64,000 nt of DNA from Taibaiella helva (lineage in GTDB: Bacteria; Bacteroidota; Bacteroidia; Chitinophagales; Chitinophagaceae): positions 90,545 through 154,544 of the forward strand of contig NZ_QUZZ01000012.1 of NCBI RefSeq assembly GCF_003545695.1, given 5' to 3'. The position numbers and the translations under genes were made by a program. Position 1 is the first letter of the stretch, and each line of letters starts with the position of its first letter. The notes under the pieces were generated by a model. It made no database searches. It was not told the DNA's origin and saw only the letters and a program-made list of their open reading frames with translations. Below, piece after piece: positions 1 to 8,958 of the stretch.

Positions 1-1
1 C

Positions 2-1282
2 AATCCTTTTTTCTGCGCGCCGCAAATGATCGTAAAGCCCGACTTCGGGCTGCCTCCCGCTACAGATTGGAAGCACTACCGGCTGTACATAAGGCCCGAC
101 CTCTGGTACAATGCGGTGGACGGTGTCAAAGCCGGCATACACATGGAAGGCAGCTACCTGGGCAATATTATGACACTGGACGGTAGCGCCTGGGTCAATA
201 CACAGCTGGGCCGCTGGGACCGCTATACCCATTCCGGCGACCGGACCGGCGGGCAAAAATGGCTGAACTATACGCTTAACCTGTCCACGCCGCTCAGCCT
301 TAAGCTACCGCAGGTACGCACCTTCTTACAGAGCCGCTTCCTGGATGGCCTGTGGTACCATAAAGCGGGCATCAGCTGGCAGCCCGGCCAACAGGACCTG
401 GTATCGGTTTTCGGGCAAACCTTTTTCCGCCGCAGGGGCTATACCGATTACCTGCTGTCGCCGCAGGAATGGAACAGCGACGCCGGTCATCCCAATACTT
501 CGGTCAACCTCTCCTACCGTCGCGGGTACAAATACCTCCGGGGAGCGGGCCGGCTGCTGTTGTCGGCCAGGGCGCCGTTCCTGACCAGCAGCTTCAACTA
601 CAGCTATGCAGAGCTGGAATGGAATAATACGCACGTATGGCGGCGACTGTTGATCAAAACACGCCTGCTCACCCGCTATGGCGCCGGTAGCAGGATGCCG
701 GCCGAAAGCGCCCTGTTCCTGGCGGGCGCCAGTCCGGAAACGATGATGGACAATAAATATACGCGCAGCATGGGCTTTGTGCCGGCAGGTTGGACCGGTT
801 ATTCCCCCTATGAGACCAATCACTTCCAGGAGGGCGGAGGGCTCAACCTGCGCGGCTATGCCGGCTATTTTGCCTTTGACCGGCGCAACGGGGCAGAATA
901 TATTGCCTACAGGGGACGCAGCGGCGCCGCGCTGAATGTTGAGATAGACTTCACCAATTATTGCCGCTGGCAGCCCGCGCTTACCCGCAGCTGGCTGGCG
1001 CTTGATCTGTACGCTTTCGCCGATGCCGGGGTCATGGAGCTGAGCCGCTATACTCCTGACCAGGACGGCTATCCGGTAAGCACCCCGGCAGAAAAGATAT
1101 CGGACCTCAGGATGGATGCGGGATTAGGCGCGGCAGCAACGATAAAGAAATGGGGACCATTTGAAAAAGCAAAGCCGCTCACGATCCGTTTCGATATGCC
1201 GGTCTTCCTCAGCCGGCCGCCTTACGGTGCGCCGCAATACTGGGGCGCCCGCTGGCTGATCGGCGTATCCAGGGCATTTTAA
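2..1282 (+). CDS. C-terminal part of a large outer-membrane beta-barrel protein (5' end outside window)
   Basis: The frame is open from base 2, upstream of the first ATG at base 26, so this is the 3' part of a longer gene. About 425 residues are visible. They are rich in alternating aromatic and polar residues, and the protein ends in ...GVSRAF with a terminal Phe, as outer-membrane barrels do. The visible part resembles the C-terminal barrel-like region that follows the catalytic domain in some Bacteroidota M1-family aminopeptidases, but the HExxH zinc motif would lie upstream of the window, so that assignment is inference. No signal peptide is expected in this fragment. The next gene starts about 110 bp downstream and has its own promoter-like box. 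Confidence 0.6.
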   Translation, partial: NPFFCAPQMIVKPDFGLPPATDWKHYRLYIRPDLWYNAVDGVKAGIHMEGSYLGNIMTLDGSAWVNTQLGRWDRYTHSGDRTGGQKWLNYTLNLSTPLSLKLPQVRTFLQSRFLDGLWYHKAGISWQPGQQDLVSVFGQTFFRRRGYTDYLLSPQEWNSDAGHPNTSVNLSYRRGYKYLRGAGRLLLSARAPFLTSSFNYSYAELEWNNTHVWRRLLIKTRLLTRYGAGSRMPAESALFLAGASPETMMDNKYTRSMGFVPAGWTGYSPYETNHFQEGGGLNLRGYAGYFAFDRRNGAEYIAYRGRSGAALNVEIDFTNYCRWQPALTRSWLALDLYAFADAGVMELSRYTPDQDGYPVSTPAEKISDLRMDAGLGAAATIKKWGPFEKAKPLTIRFDMPVFLSRPPYGAPQYWGARWLIGVSRAF

Positions 1283-1343
1283 ATGGATAAAATCCTTAAC
1301 ATTCACATTAACACCCGTACCCCGATCAAAAAAAATACTTTTC

Positions 1344-1351
1344 TATCTTTA
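1344..1351 (+). promoter_or_regulatory. TAnnTTTG-like -7 box (TATCTTTA)
   Basis: TATCTTTA lies 41 bp before the parvulin gene start and matches the Bacteroidota -7 consensus TAnnTTTG except for the last base. No clear -33 TTG is seen at the usual spacing. Confidence 0.4.
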
Positions 1352-1392
1352 CGCCCGTTAAAAAAGCCATCCACACAAAAAATATTTTTACA

Positions 1393-3339
1393 ATGCGTGT
1401 CCTTTTTTCAATTGCGGTTGGTGTAGGCGCCGTACTTACGGTCTTTTCCGCCAATGCACAAACTTTGTTCACTTATGGCCCCAATGCCGTGAGCAAGGAA
1501 GAATTCCTGAGAGTATACCAGAAGAACAACGTACAAAAGAAGCCGGATTTCAGCGCTAAGTCCGTGAATGAGTATGTAGACCTTTACTCCCTGTTCCGGA
1601 TGAAGGTGAAAGAAGCCGAGCAGATTCACCTGGACACAACTGCTGCCGTGCGCAGCGAGCTGAGCAATTATAAAGGCCAGCTGGCGCGTACTTATCTCTC
1701 CGACAAGGAAGTGACCAAAGGCCTGGTGAAGCAGGCCTACGACCGGATGAAGGAAGAAGTAAAAGTGGCGCATATCCTGGTTGCCGTGCGGCCTAATGAA
1801 GATACAGCCCGTGCCTACCATAAGATCGACAGCATCTACAATGCCATAGTATCGAAAAAGGCTGATTTTGCTGAAATGGCAAAACAGTACTCCGAAGACA
1901 AAGGTTCTGCTGTTAAAGGTGGCGACATAGGATTCATCACTGCCCTGCAGGTTGTCTATCCCTTTGAGAATGCGGCTTACAATACACCTGTAGGACAAGT
2001 ATCCAGGCCTTTCCGTACACAGTTTGGCTTCCATATCCTCAAAGTGGAAGAAAAGAGAAAGAGCAACGGACAGGTACAGGTAGCACAGATCATGATCGCA
2101 ACTCCGAAGTCAAAAGGAGAGCAGGGTGTGACAGACGCCAGGAAAAAGATCGGTGAAATACAGGCGATGGTAAAAAGCGGCAAGCCCTTCGATCAGCTGG
2201 CCAAAGAATACTCTGAAGATAAATTCTCCAGGGATAATGGCGGCCTTATGGAGCCATTCGGCGTAGGCAAGCTGATGCCCCAGTTTGAATCAGCAGCCTT
2301 TGCGCTCAAAAAGCCCGGCGATATTTCAGAACCCGTACAAACAGAATATGGTATCCACCTGATCAAGCTGGTCAGGAAGATCCCACTGCTGCCCTTCGAC
2401 AGCCTTCAGGATAACATTACCCGCCGCGTCGATAACGACAGCAGGGCTACTATAGCCAAGGAAGCTTACCAGGAGAAGATCAAAAAGCAATTCGGGTTTA
2501 AAGAATATCCCGGGCACCTGGAGAAGCTGACTAACGACATCATCACTACCGATGAGCAGCACGACTATAATGCAGAGGATCATAAGTCAGCCAAAGAGAC
2601 CTTGTTTGAGCTGGGCGGCAAAAAGTATACCCAATATGATTTCGCAGTTTTTGCCGGCAGCTACATCAGGGGGAAAATCATGGGCAATAAGAAAGCAACG
2701 GTCAGCGATCTTTATAAAATGTACCAGAATTCCGTGCTGAACGACCTGCAGCAGGAGCAGCTGGAGAAGAACAATGTGGAATACCGCAACCTGGTCAACG
2801 AATACCGCGACGGCATTCTGCTGTTTGACCTGATGGATAAGAATGTATGGAGCAAGGCTTCGAAAGATACCGTAGGCCTGGCCAGCTTCTACAAGGAGCA
2901 CAAGGACAAATACCAGTGGCAGCCCGGCTTTGATGGCACCTTATACCAGGCGGCCAATGAAGCCGACCTGGTAAAGCTCCAGACGGCCGTTAATAAAGGG
3001 ACGAGCGCTTCGGATGCCCTGGACCAGATCAATACAGCAGAGAATCCTTCACGGATCAGCCAGCAGACCGGCCGCTTCGAATTCAGCCGCTTCCAGGCAG
3101 ATGCCAGCGCTTTCCCTGAGGGAAAAGCCAGCAGGATCTTTAAAAATGAGGACGGAAGCTTTACCCTGGCCGTGCCCTTAAAGCTTTATCCGAACGCGGA
3201 AACAAAATCGCTCGACGAAGCAAAAGGCTTTGTCGTAGCCGACTACCAGGACTATCTTGAGAAAAGCTGGAACCAGGACCTGAAGAACAGGTACCCGGTA
3301 AAAGTGGATGAGAAGACCTTGAAAAGCATTATCCGCTAA
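1393..3339 (+). CDS. Periplasmic peptidylprolyl isomerase with two parvulin domains (SurA/PpiC-like)
   Basis: 648 residues with an N-terminal signal peptide ending around Ala-Asn-Ala-Gln (residues 20-23). Two parvulin-type rotamase domains follow one another at about residues 122-222 (starting VKVAHILV) and 228-330 (VQVAQIMIA). Both carry the family's YSEDK...GG segment and the later FGFHILK / YGIHLIK strand. The C-terminal 300 residues are less conserved and helical in composition. The protein probably chaperones outer-membrane proteins in the periplasm, as SurA does in Proteobacteria; this is family knowledge, not shown here. A strong terminator follows, so the gene looks like a single transcription unit. 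Confidence 0.88.
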   Translation: MRVLFSIAVGVGAVLTVFSANAQTLFTYGPNAVSKEEFLRVYQKNNVQKKPDFSAKSVNEYVDLYSLFRMKVKEAEQIHLDTTAAVRSELSNYKGQLARTYLSDKEVTKGLVKQAYDRMKEEVKVAHILVAVRPNEDTARAYHKIDSIYNAIVSKKADFAEMAKQYSEDKGSAVKGGDIGFITALQVVYPFENAAYNTPVGQVSRPFRTQFGFHILKVEEKRKSNGQVQVAQIMIATPKSKGEQGVTDARKKIGEIQAMVKSGKPFDQLAKEYSEDKFSRDNGGLMEPFGVGKLMPQFESAAFALKKPGDISEPVQTEYGIHLIKLVRKIPLLPFDSLQDNITRRVDNDSRATIAKEAYQEKIKKQFGFKEYPGHLEKLTNDIITTDEQHDYNAEDHKSAKETLFELGGKKYTQYDFAVFAGSYIRGKIMGNKKATVSDLYKMYQNSVLNDLQQEQLEKNNVEYRNLVNEYRDGILLFDLMDKNVWSKASKDTVGLASFYKEHKDKYQWQPGFDGTLYQAANEADLVKLQTAVNKGTSASDALDQINTAENPSRISQQTGRFEFSRFQADASAFPEGKASRIFKNEDGSFTLAVPLKLYPNAETKSLDEAKGFVVADYQDYLEKSWNQDLKNRYPVKVDEKTLKSIIR

Positions 3340-3364
3340 GCATAGCATTTGTGTTACGATCTTT

Positions 3365-3398
3365 AAGGAGCTGCCTTTCTGCAGCTCCTTATTTATTT
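3365..3398 (+). terminator. Terminator of the parvulin gene
   Basis: Perfect 10-bp stem (3365-3374 with 3381-3390, GGAGCTGC core), 6-nt loop, followed by an AT-rich ATTTATTT tail. Confidence 0.75.
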
Positions 3399-3478
3399 GT
3401 AAACTTTATAAAAACAAATTATAAACTGCCTTTGACGACCGGGAATTCTGGATATTTTCGTAGCTTATACCATAAGCC

Positions 3479-4363
3479 ATGCAGGTACAAGCCATCGACC
3501 GGGTAAAGACGATCAGCCCTTCGGACTTTCATCAGCATTACCGCATACCCCGGAAACCGGTCATTATCGAAACGCTTTCCCGGGAGTGGCCCGCTCATGA
3601 TAAGTGGACATGGGATTACTTCAAATCCCTTATAGGTAAAGTCGAAGTACCGGTATACAACAATTCCCGGGCCGGCTCCAGGGTATTGGTCAACGGCGGC
3701 GACGACAATATGCTCTTTGGCGACTACATCGATATGATCCGCAGGGGTCCGTCCGAATGGCGGATCTTCCTTTTCAACCTCTTGAAGCATGCGCCGCAGC
3801 TCAAAGAAGATTTTACCTTTCCCGCCCACCTGCTCAAAGGCTTCCTGAAGTCCTTTCCCATGCTTTTTGTCGGTGGCGCCGGCTCGATAGCGCACATGCA
3901 CTATGATATAGACCTGGCCCATATTTTCCATACCCAATTCCTCGGCAGAAAGCGTATCCTGCTTTTGGAGAATAACCAATCGGCGTTTATCTACCGCATG
4001 CCCGGCACCGTAGAAAGCACTGCCAGCTTCGTCAGCTGGCAGGATGGGTTAGATACACATCACTTTCCTGCCCTGGCCCTGGCCAAGGGCTATACTGCCG
4101 TGCTGGAGCATGGCGATACGCTGTTTATGCCCACCGGCTACTGGCACCACATGGAGTACATGGAAAGCGGCTGCGCTATGAGCCTGCGGGCCATGCCCGA
4201 AACCATTGCCGGAAAGCTTAACGGGCTTTATCACCTGATCGGCCTGCGCCATTTCAACAATATGATGATAAAGCTGCACCCCGAATGGTGGTACCATTAC
4301 AAACGCCGTTCGGCCAAAGCCAAGGCCGAGAGGGCCATACAGCAGCAGAAAGGGGAAGGCTGA
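3479..4363 (+). CDS. JmjC-like cupin protein (putative Fe(II)/2-oxoglutarate oxygenase)
   Basis: 294 residues with the cupin-8/JmjC layout. Putative iron ligands are H141 and D143 in the HYD motif after the G-x-x-x-H region, and H223 or H224 in PTGYWHH. The following GRKRILL and HGDTLFMPTGYWHH strands are standard for this fold. Such proteins are usually hydroxylases acting on protein or small-molecule substrates; the substrate here is unknown. There is no signal peptide, so it is probably cytoplasmic. The GNAT gene downstream starts 44 bp after the stop but has its own promoter-like box. Confidence 0.8.
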   Translation: MQVQAIDRVKTISPSDFHQHYRIPRKPVIIETLSREWPAHDKWTWDYFKSLIGKVEVPVYNNSRAGSRVLVNGGDDNMLFGDYIDMIRRGPSEWRIFLFNLLKHAPQLKEDFTFPAHLLKGFLKSFPMLFVGGAGSIAHMHYDIDLAHIFHTQFLGRKRILLLENNQSAFIYRMPGTVESTASFVSWQDGLDTHHFPALALAKGYTAVLEHGDTLFMPTGYWHHMEYMESGCAMSLRAMPETIAGKLNGLYHLIGLRHFNNMMIKLHPEWWYHYKRRSAKAKAERAIQQQKGEG

Positions 4364-4394
4364 GCGACGGGCATCCGGGCTGCGCTTCCTTGCT

Positions 4395-4402
4395 TATCTT
4401 TG
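4395..4402 (+). promoter_or_regulatory. TATCTTTG -7 box directly in front of the GNAT start codon
   Basis: Perfect TAnnTTTG box whose last base is only 5 bp before the ATG at 4408. Initiation 6-8 bp after the box would start the mRNA at or next to the start codon. Confidence 0.5.
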
Positions 4403-4407
4403 CGCGC

Positions 4408-4842
4408 ATGTTCACCATAAGCACCCCCACTGTCGCAGCCTACCCGCAACTATTGTTCCTATGGGAAGCCTCTGTAAGAGCGACCCATCATTTTCTCAAG
4501 GAAGAAGACATTCTCTTTTACAAGCAGCAGCTGGCGACTGTCTATTTCCCACAGGTACAGCTCAGCTGCGCTTATAGCGGCCAGGGCGATCTGCTGGGCT
4601 TTTCCGGCGTTGCCGGCAACAACCTGGAGATGCTGTTCGTTTCGCCCGATGCCCGTGGTAAAGGCGTGGGCAGATTACTGCTGGAGCATGCCATCAGGGA
4701 GCAAGGCGTAAGCAAGGTGGATGTCAACGAGCAGAACGGGCAGGCCCTGGGCTTTTACGAGCATGCCGGCTTTAAGATCACCGGCCGTTCGGAATACGAC
4801 GGGCAAGGCAAGCCCTACCCCATCCTGCACCTGGCATTATAA
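4408..4842 (+). CDS. GNAT-family N-acetyltransferase
   Basis: 144 residues. The ATG at 4408 was chosen because the frame upstream lacks family-like sequence and overlaps the previous gene. The acetyl-CoA binding motif A is clear (LFVSPDARGKGVGRLLLEHA, with the R/Q-x-x-G-x-G/A element as RGKGVG), followed by VDVNEQNGQALGFYEHAGF, which is motif B. Small GNAT enzymes acetylate amines on metabolites, antibiotics or proteins; the substrate cannot be told from sequence. Convergent with the MFS gene. Confidence 0.87.
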   Translation: MFTISTPTVAAYPQLLFLWEASVRATHHFLKEEDILFYKQQLATVYFPQVQLSCAYSGQGDLLGFSGVAGNNLEMLFVSPDARGKGVGRLLLEHAIREQGVSKVDVNEQNGQALGFYEHAGFKITGRSEYDGQGKPYPILHLAL

Positions 4843-4930
4843 AGACAGGCCATTACTTTAGCACGGCCTGCTGCGCACGGCCGTATAGACGACAAAGGCG
4901 AAGGCATCACTAACGCGGATAGCAAGTCCT

Positions 4931-4972
4931 TTTAAAACCAGAGGCCTTTCACGATGATCGCGAAAGGCTTCT
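4931..4972 (-). terminator. Terminator of the MFS gene
   Basis: Stem GCCTTTC (4944-4950) with GAAAGGC (4962-4968), extended by a CG pair inside. On the minus strand the stem is followed by a GGTTTTAAAA tract. It lies between convergent genes and could serve both. Confidence 0.5.
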
Positions 4973-4991
4973 GTACATGGATTACAGCAGA

Positions 4992-6275
4992 TCAGTGTAT
5001 CGGCGCGGCCGCTTCGGTATCGCCGCTGCCCTCGATTACCTTCAGCAATTCGGGGCGTTCTTTCTTTTCCCGGTTCAGCACTCTATTGGCAATGATTACA
5101 CTGAGCAGCATACAAACCGCGCCGATAAGGAAGTGAATGCCCGGGAAGTGGAACGGCGCCTTGCTGCTGGTAAAATAGGAGAAAGTACCGCTCATGATCA
5201 GCGGGCCTATGATGGTAGTAAGGCTCATCAGGCTGGTAAGCGCGCCCTGCAGCTCGCCTTGTTGATTGGCAGGCACATGCCCGGAGATCACCGACTGGAG
5301 CGAGGGTCCGCAGATACCGCCGAGGCAATAAGGGATCAGGAAGGCAAACATCATCCAGCTTTGGGTGGCAAAGGCAAACAGCACCAGGCCCAGGGTGTAC
5401 AGCGACAGGCCGAGGTAAATGCTTTTTTCGTTACCGATCCGGGGATTGATCACCCGGGTAAGCCCCGCCTGCACTGCACCAACCAATACGCCCACCACAG
5501 CAAGGGAAATGCCGACCATGCCTTCAGTCCAGTGGAAACGATAGATGGTGAAGAAATTCCAGTTGCCCTGCACGGCCTGCGCGCCCAGGTAGATCAGGAA
5601 AAAGCTGAAAGCCAGTCCGCCGATCTCGGGATGGCGGGTCAGGAATTTCAGGGAGCCAAAAGGATTGGCCCTTTTCCATTCGAAGGGACGGCGATGCGCT
5701 TTATCCAGTGATTCGGGCATGAAGAAATATCCATAAATGCAGTTGACCAGGCACAACACTGCTGCTGCATAAAACGGCGCACGGATACCCCATGTCGCCA
5801 GCAGAGCGCCTAAAGCGGGTCCCAGCACAAAGCCCAGGCCAAAGGCAGCGCCGATCATACCGAAGTTCTTGGCCCTGGAAGTCTCGTCGGTGCTCACATC
5901 GGCGATGTAAGCGGTGGCAGTCGTAAAGCTTGCGCCGGTAATACCGGCGATCACGCGGCCCAGGAACAGCCAGCCATAAGCCGGCGCCAGCGCCAGTATC
6001 ACATAATCGATACCGAAGCCCAGCAGGGAAAGCAGCAGCACCGGCCGCCGGCCGAATTTATCGCTCAGGTTGCCGATCACCGGCGCAAACAGGAACTGGG
6101 TAATCGCAAATACTGAAAGCAGCAAAGCCCCGTAAGTGCTGGCCTGGTTGACGGGAATGCGCTTCAGCTGAGCGATCAGGTCGGCCATTACCGGGATAAT
6201 GAGGCCCCAACCCATAACGTCGATCAGGAGGGTGATGAAAATAAAGCCCATAGCGGCTTTTTTCTGGTTGTTCAT
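4992..6275 (-). CDS. MFS transporter of the TCR/Tet type
   Basis: 427 residues from the ATG at 6275; 21 codons lie upstream in the same frame but look non-coding. About 12 hydrophobic segments. MFS motif A is present as GNLSDKFGRRP between TM2 and TM3, and the GPALGALLA and TAYIADVS segments match the Tet/Bcr group of drug:H+ antiporters. Many Bacteroidota carry chromosomal members of this family without known substrate, so drug export is inference. It is transcribed divergently from the ABC-F gene across a 341-bp gap, an arrangement that would allow shared regulation, although no operator was found. Confidence 0.85.
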   Translation of the reverse strand: MNNQKKAAMGFIFITLLIDVMGWGLIIPVMADLIAQLKRIPVNQASTYGALLLSVFAITQFLFAPVIGNLSDKFGRRPVLLLSLLGFGIDYVILALAPAYGWLFLGRVIAGITGASFTTATAYIADVSTDETSRAKNFGMIGAAFGLGFVLGPALGALLATWGIRAPFYAAAVLCLVNCIYGYFFMPESLDKAHRRPFEWKRANPFGSLKFLTRHPEIGGLAFSFFLIYLGAQAVQGNWNFFTIYRFHWTEGMVGISLAVVGVLVGAVQAGLTRVINPRIGNEKSIYLGLSLYTLGLVLFAFATQSWMMFAFLIPYCLGGICGPSLQSVISGHVPANQQGELQGALTSLMSLTTIIGPLIMSGTFSYFTSSKAPFHFPGIHFLIGAVCMLLSVIIANRVLNREKKERPELLKVIEGSGDTEAAAPIH

Positions 6276-6616
6276 AAAGCAGGTAAGTTTGAAGAGGTTT
6301 ATCCGAAGGGCTGTAGCGAGAGCCGCAACCGGATGCAAGTTGCAACATTATTCCGGCTTGCGCCGGGTGTCGTTGCGACAAATTGCAGGGCAGATACGAC
6401 TTTGAGCGAATACTCCCGGAGTGTATATCGTTCTCTCATAGGCTTCATTCCGGCAACCGGGATTCTTTACGGTTAAGAGATTATCGGTAAAATCTGTATC
6501 TTTGCATCTCCACCCCAACACACAACATGTAGAAAAAATTGCTTTCAACCGATCATGAACCGCAGACCTGAACCAGGTTGCGCTTCCATTATCTCATCCT
6601 CAGAAAGTAATTGCTC
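6276..6616. other. Divergent intergenic region between MFS and ABC-F genes
   Basis: 341 bp without a convincing gene. It holds a perfect TAnnTTTG box at 6497-6504 pointing to the ABC-F gene, leaving a leader of roughly 100 nt. No leader peptide or attenuator hairpin was recognised. Confidence 0.5.
6497..6504 (+). promoter_or_regulatory. TATCTTTG -7 box for the ABC-F gene
   Basis: Exact match to TAnnTTTG, 112 bp before the ATG at 6617. The -33 region is poor (no TTG at 19-21 bp spacing). Confidence 0.5.
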
Positions 6617-8206
6617 ATGCTTACGTTACAACAGATCACGTATGCGCATCCCAATAAGGATGTGCTGTTCGACCAGCTTAATTTTACCCTAAACAAACAA
6701 GACAAGATCGCGCTTATTGGCAACAACGGCGCCGGCAAATCCACGCTGCTGAAGCTTATCGCCGGGGAGCTGCACCCGCTTTCGGGTGAGTTGCGCGCAG
6801 AAGCCCGGCCCTACTATATCCCGCAGCATTTCGGCCAGTTCAACGATCAAACGATCGCCGGGGCATTGCATATTACGGAAAAGCTTTGTGCGCTGCAGGC
6901 CATCCTTGAAGGCGATGTGCGCGAAGAACATTTTACCGCGCTGGACGACGATTGGGGCATAGAAGAGCGGTGCCGGGAAGCCCTTGCCCAGTGGGGACTT
7001 GAAGGACTTGACCTGGCGCAGCAGATGGCTTCTCTGAGTGGCGGACAAAAGACTAAAGTATTCCTGGCCGGCATACAGATCCACAACCCGCAGCTGGTCC
7101 TGATGGATGAGCCCAGCAATCACCTTGATGCCCGCAGCAGGGTCCTGCTTTACGACTATATCCACAACACGCACCATACCCTGATCGTGGTGAGCCACGA
7201 CCGGGTGCTGCTTGATCTGCTTCCTGCAGTATGCGAGCTAAGCAAAAAGGGCCTTACTGCATATGGCGGCAATTATACCTTCTATGCCGGGCAAAAGACA
7301 ATCGAAGCCCAGGCATTACAGGAAGATGTCAAAGACCGCGAGAAAGCGCTGCGCAAAGCCAGGGAGGTGGAAAAGGAGGCTATAGAACGACAGCAAAAGC
7401 TGGATGCCCGGGGTAAGCGGAAGCAGGAAAAGGCCGGTGTACCCACGATCATGATGAACACCCTTAGGAACAATGCGGAGAAAAGCACCTCCAGGATGAA
7501 GGACGTGCATGCGGAAAAAGTGGATGCGATCCGGCAGGAGCTGGGCGAGCTGCGCCGCGAGCTTCCAGATAAAGACAAAATGAAGATCGGCTTCGAAGAT
7601 TCCGCATTGCATAACGGGAAAATACTGGTCACGGCAAAAGAGATCAGCTTCCGGTACGGCAGGCATTCCGTATGGGAACATCCGTTGAGCTTCCAGCTGA
7701 CCAGCGGGCAACGTATAGCGATCAAAGGCAATAACGGATCAGGTAAAACGACCCTTATACAGATCATCCTGGGCAGCCTGGAGCCGGCCGCCGGCGCTAT
7801 ACAGCGGGCGCCGGCCACTACGATCTACATCGACCAGGACTATTCGCTTATCGACAACCGGCTTACCGTGTATGAGCAGGCGGAACAATTCAACACAGGG
7901 CGGCTGCAGGAGCATGAGGTCAAAAGCAGGCTCACCCATTTCCTGTTCCAAACGGCGCAGTGGGCCAAACCCTGCACAGCCCTGAGCGGCGGCGAAAAGA
8001 TGAGGCTTATCCTGTGTTGTCTTACCATAGGCAAGCAGGCTCCGGATATGATCGTGCTTGACGAACCGACGAATAACCTCGATATCCAGAATATCGAGAT
8101 CCTTACCGAAGCGATCAACGGCTACCAGGGCACCCTGATCGTGGTCAGCCACGATGCACGTTTCCTTGAGCAGGTTGGTGTCTGCGACGAGATCGTACTC
8201 GACTAA
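6617..8206 (+). CDS. ABC-F family ATPase (soluble, two nucleotide-binding domains)
   Basis: 529 residues; the ATG at 6617 is preferred to the TTG two codons upstream. Two full ABC modules are present: Walker A GNNGAGKST and signature LSGGQKTK in the first, GNNGSGKTT and LSGGEKMR in the second, each with a Walker B ending in DEPSNHLD or DEPTNNLD. A charged linker rich in Lys, Arg and Glu joins them, and there are no membrane segments, which is diagnostic for ABC-F. Members act on the ribosome, either as translation factors or as antibiotic-protection proteins. Being opposite an MFS exporter makes a resistance role conceivable, but nothing in the sequence proves it. Confidence 0.9.
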   Translation: MLTLQQITYAHPNKDVLFDQLNFTLNKQDKIALIGNNGAGKSTLLKLIAGELHPLSGELRAEARPYYIPQHFGQFNDQTIAGALHITEKLCALQAILEGDVREEHFTALDDDWGIEERCREALAQWGLEGLDLAQQMASLSGGQKTKVFLAGIQIHNPQLVLMDEPSNHLDARSRVLLYDYIHNTHHTLIVVSHDRVLLDLLPAVCELSKKGLTAYGGNYTFYAGQKTIEAQALQEDVKDREKALRKAREVEKEAIERQQKLDARGKRKQEKAGVPTIMMNTLRNNAEKSTSRMKDVHAEKVDAIRQELGELRRELPDKDKMKIGFEDSALHNGKILVTAKEISFRYGRHSVWEHPLSFQLTSGQRIAIKGNNGSGKTTLIQIILGSLEPAAGAIQRAPATTIYIDQDYSLIDNRLTVYEQAEQFNTGRLQEHEVKSRLTHFLFQTAQWAKPCTALSGGEKMRLILCCLTIGKQAPDMIVLDEPTNNLDIQNIEILTEAINGYQGTLIVVSHDARFLEQVGVCDEIVLD

Positions 8207-8228
8207 GATGATCTCATAGGCAATCCAT

Positions 8229-8831
8229 TCAGATGGCGCCGGCCTGCTCCAGCAGTTGCGCCATCTCTTTTTGTCCTTTTTCGCGGGCATGCTGCAGCGC
8301 CGTCACGCCGTCCTTATCGGGCAGGTTGACATCGGCGCCTGCGCGGATCAGCATATCCATGATCTGCAAATGCGCTGCCCCACCTTTACCCAGGATCACT
8401 GTTTCCAGCAGGCCGGTCCAGCCCAGGCGGTTGATATGATCGACCGGGAACGATTTGTCTTCCAATATCGCGGCAACCGTATCCACATGCCCTCTTTCAC
8501 AGGCGGGGATAAGGGCCGAGCCTCCATAGCGGTTATACACACTATAATCGGCGCCGGCCTTCATGCAGCGCCTTACGATATCCGTCAGGCCTTCCGCGCC
8601 GGCATACAGGAAAGGTGAGTCAGAGATACTGTCCTGCGCATTTACATCAGCGCCGGCATCGATCAAAGCTGCTGCAGCATCCAGGCTACGCAGCGACAGG
8701 GCCAGCAGCAAGAGCGTCTTACCGTCCGCATCCCGCATTTCTTTATCTGCCCCCGCTTCCAGCAGGGCAGCAACCGCTGCGGGATCGTTTTTCCTTATTG
8801 CCTGCATCAGCTGTGTACGGTTATCTTCCAT
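8229..8831 (-). CDS. Ankyrin-repeat protein
   Basis: 200 residues from the ATG at 8831; a 9-codon in-frame extension upstream is less likely. Five or six ankyrin repeats span nearly the whole protein, recognisable by recurring LLEAGADKEMRDADGKTLL, LIDAGADVNAQD and LIRAGADVNLPDKDGVTAL segments. There is no signal peptide, so it is probably cytoplasmic. Ankyrin repeats mediate protein-protein contacts; the partner is unknown. Convergent with the ABC-F gene, the two stops being 22 bp apart. Confidence 0.87.
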   Translation of the reverse strand: MEDNRTQLMQAIRKNDPAAVAALLEAGADKEMRDADGKTLLLLALSLRSLDAAAALIDAGADVNAQDSISDSPFLYAGAEGLTDIVRRCMKAGADYSVYNRYGGSALIPACERGHVDTVAAILEDKSFPVDHINRLGWTGLLETVILGKGGAAHLQIMDMLIRAGADVNLPDKDGVTALQHAREKGQKEMAQLLEQAGAI

Positions 8832-8903
8832 AGGTATCTGTTTCTGTTCCGGCCGCAAAGTTAGGCGGCAAAGCGATTGCAGCGCTCGTCATTTTAATGA
8901 ATA

Positions 8904-8934
8904 CAGAGGGCCGATCTCGACGATCAGCCCTCTG
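8904..8934 (-). terminator. Hairpin downstream of the DinB gene
   Basis: CAGAGGGC (8904-8911) pairs with GCCCTCTG (8927-8934), with an inner GATC/GATC pair. No strong T-run, so termination is moderate in confidence. Confidence 0.45.
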
Positions 8935-8958
8935 CTCTTGCTGCCGGAAACGGCAGGC

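Noticed and set aside
4285..4407. Longer N-terminus for the GNAT protein
   Set aside because: The extension overlaps the cupin gene and does not look like protein, and the -7 box sits directly before the ATG at 4408.
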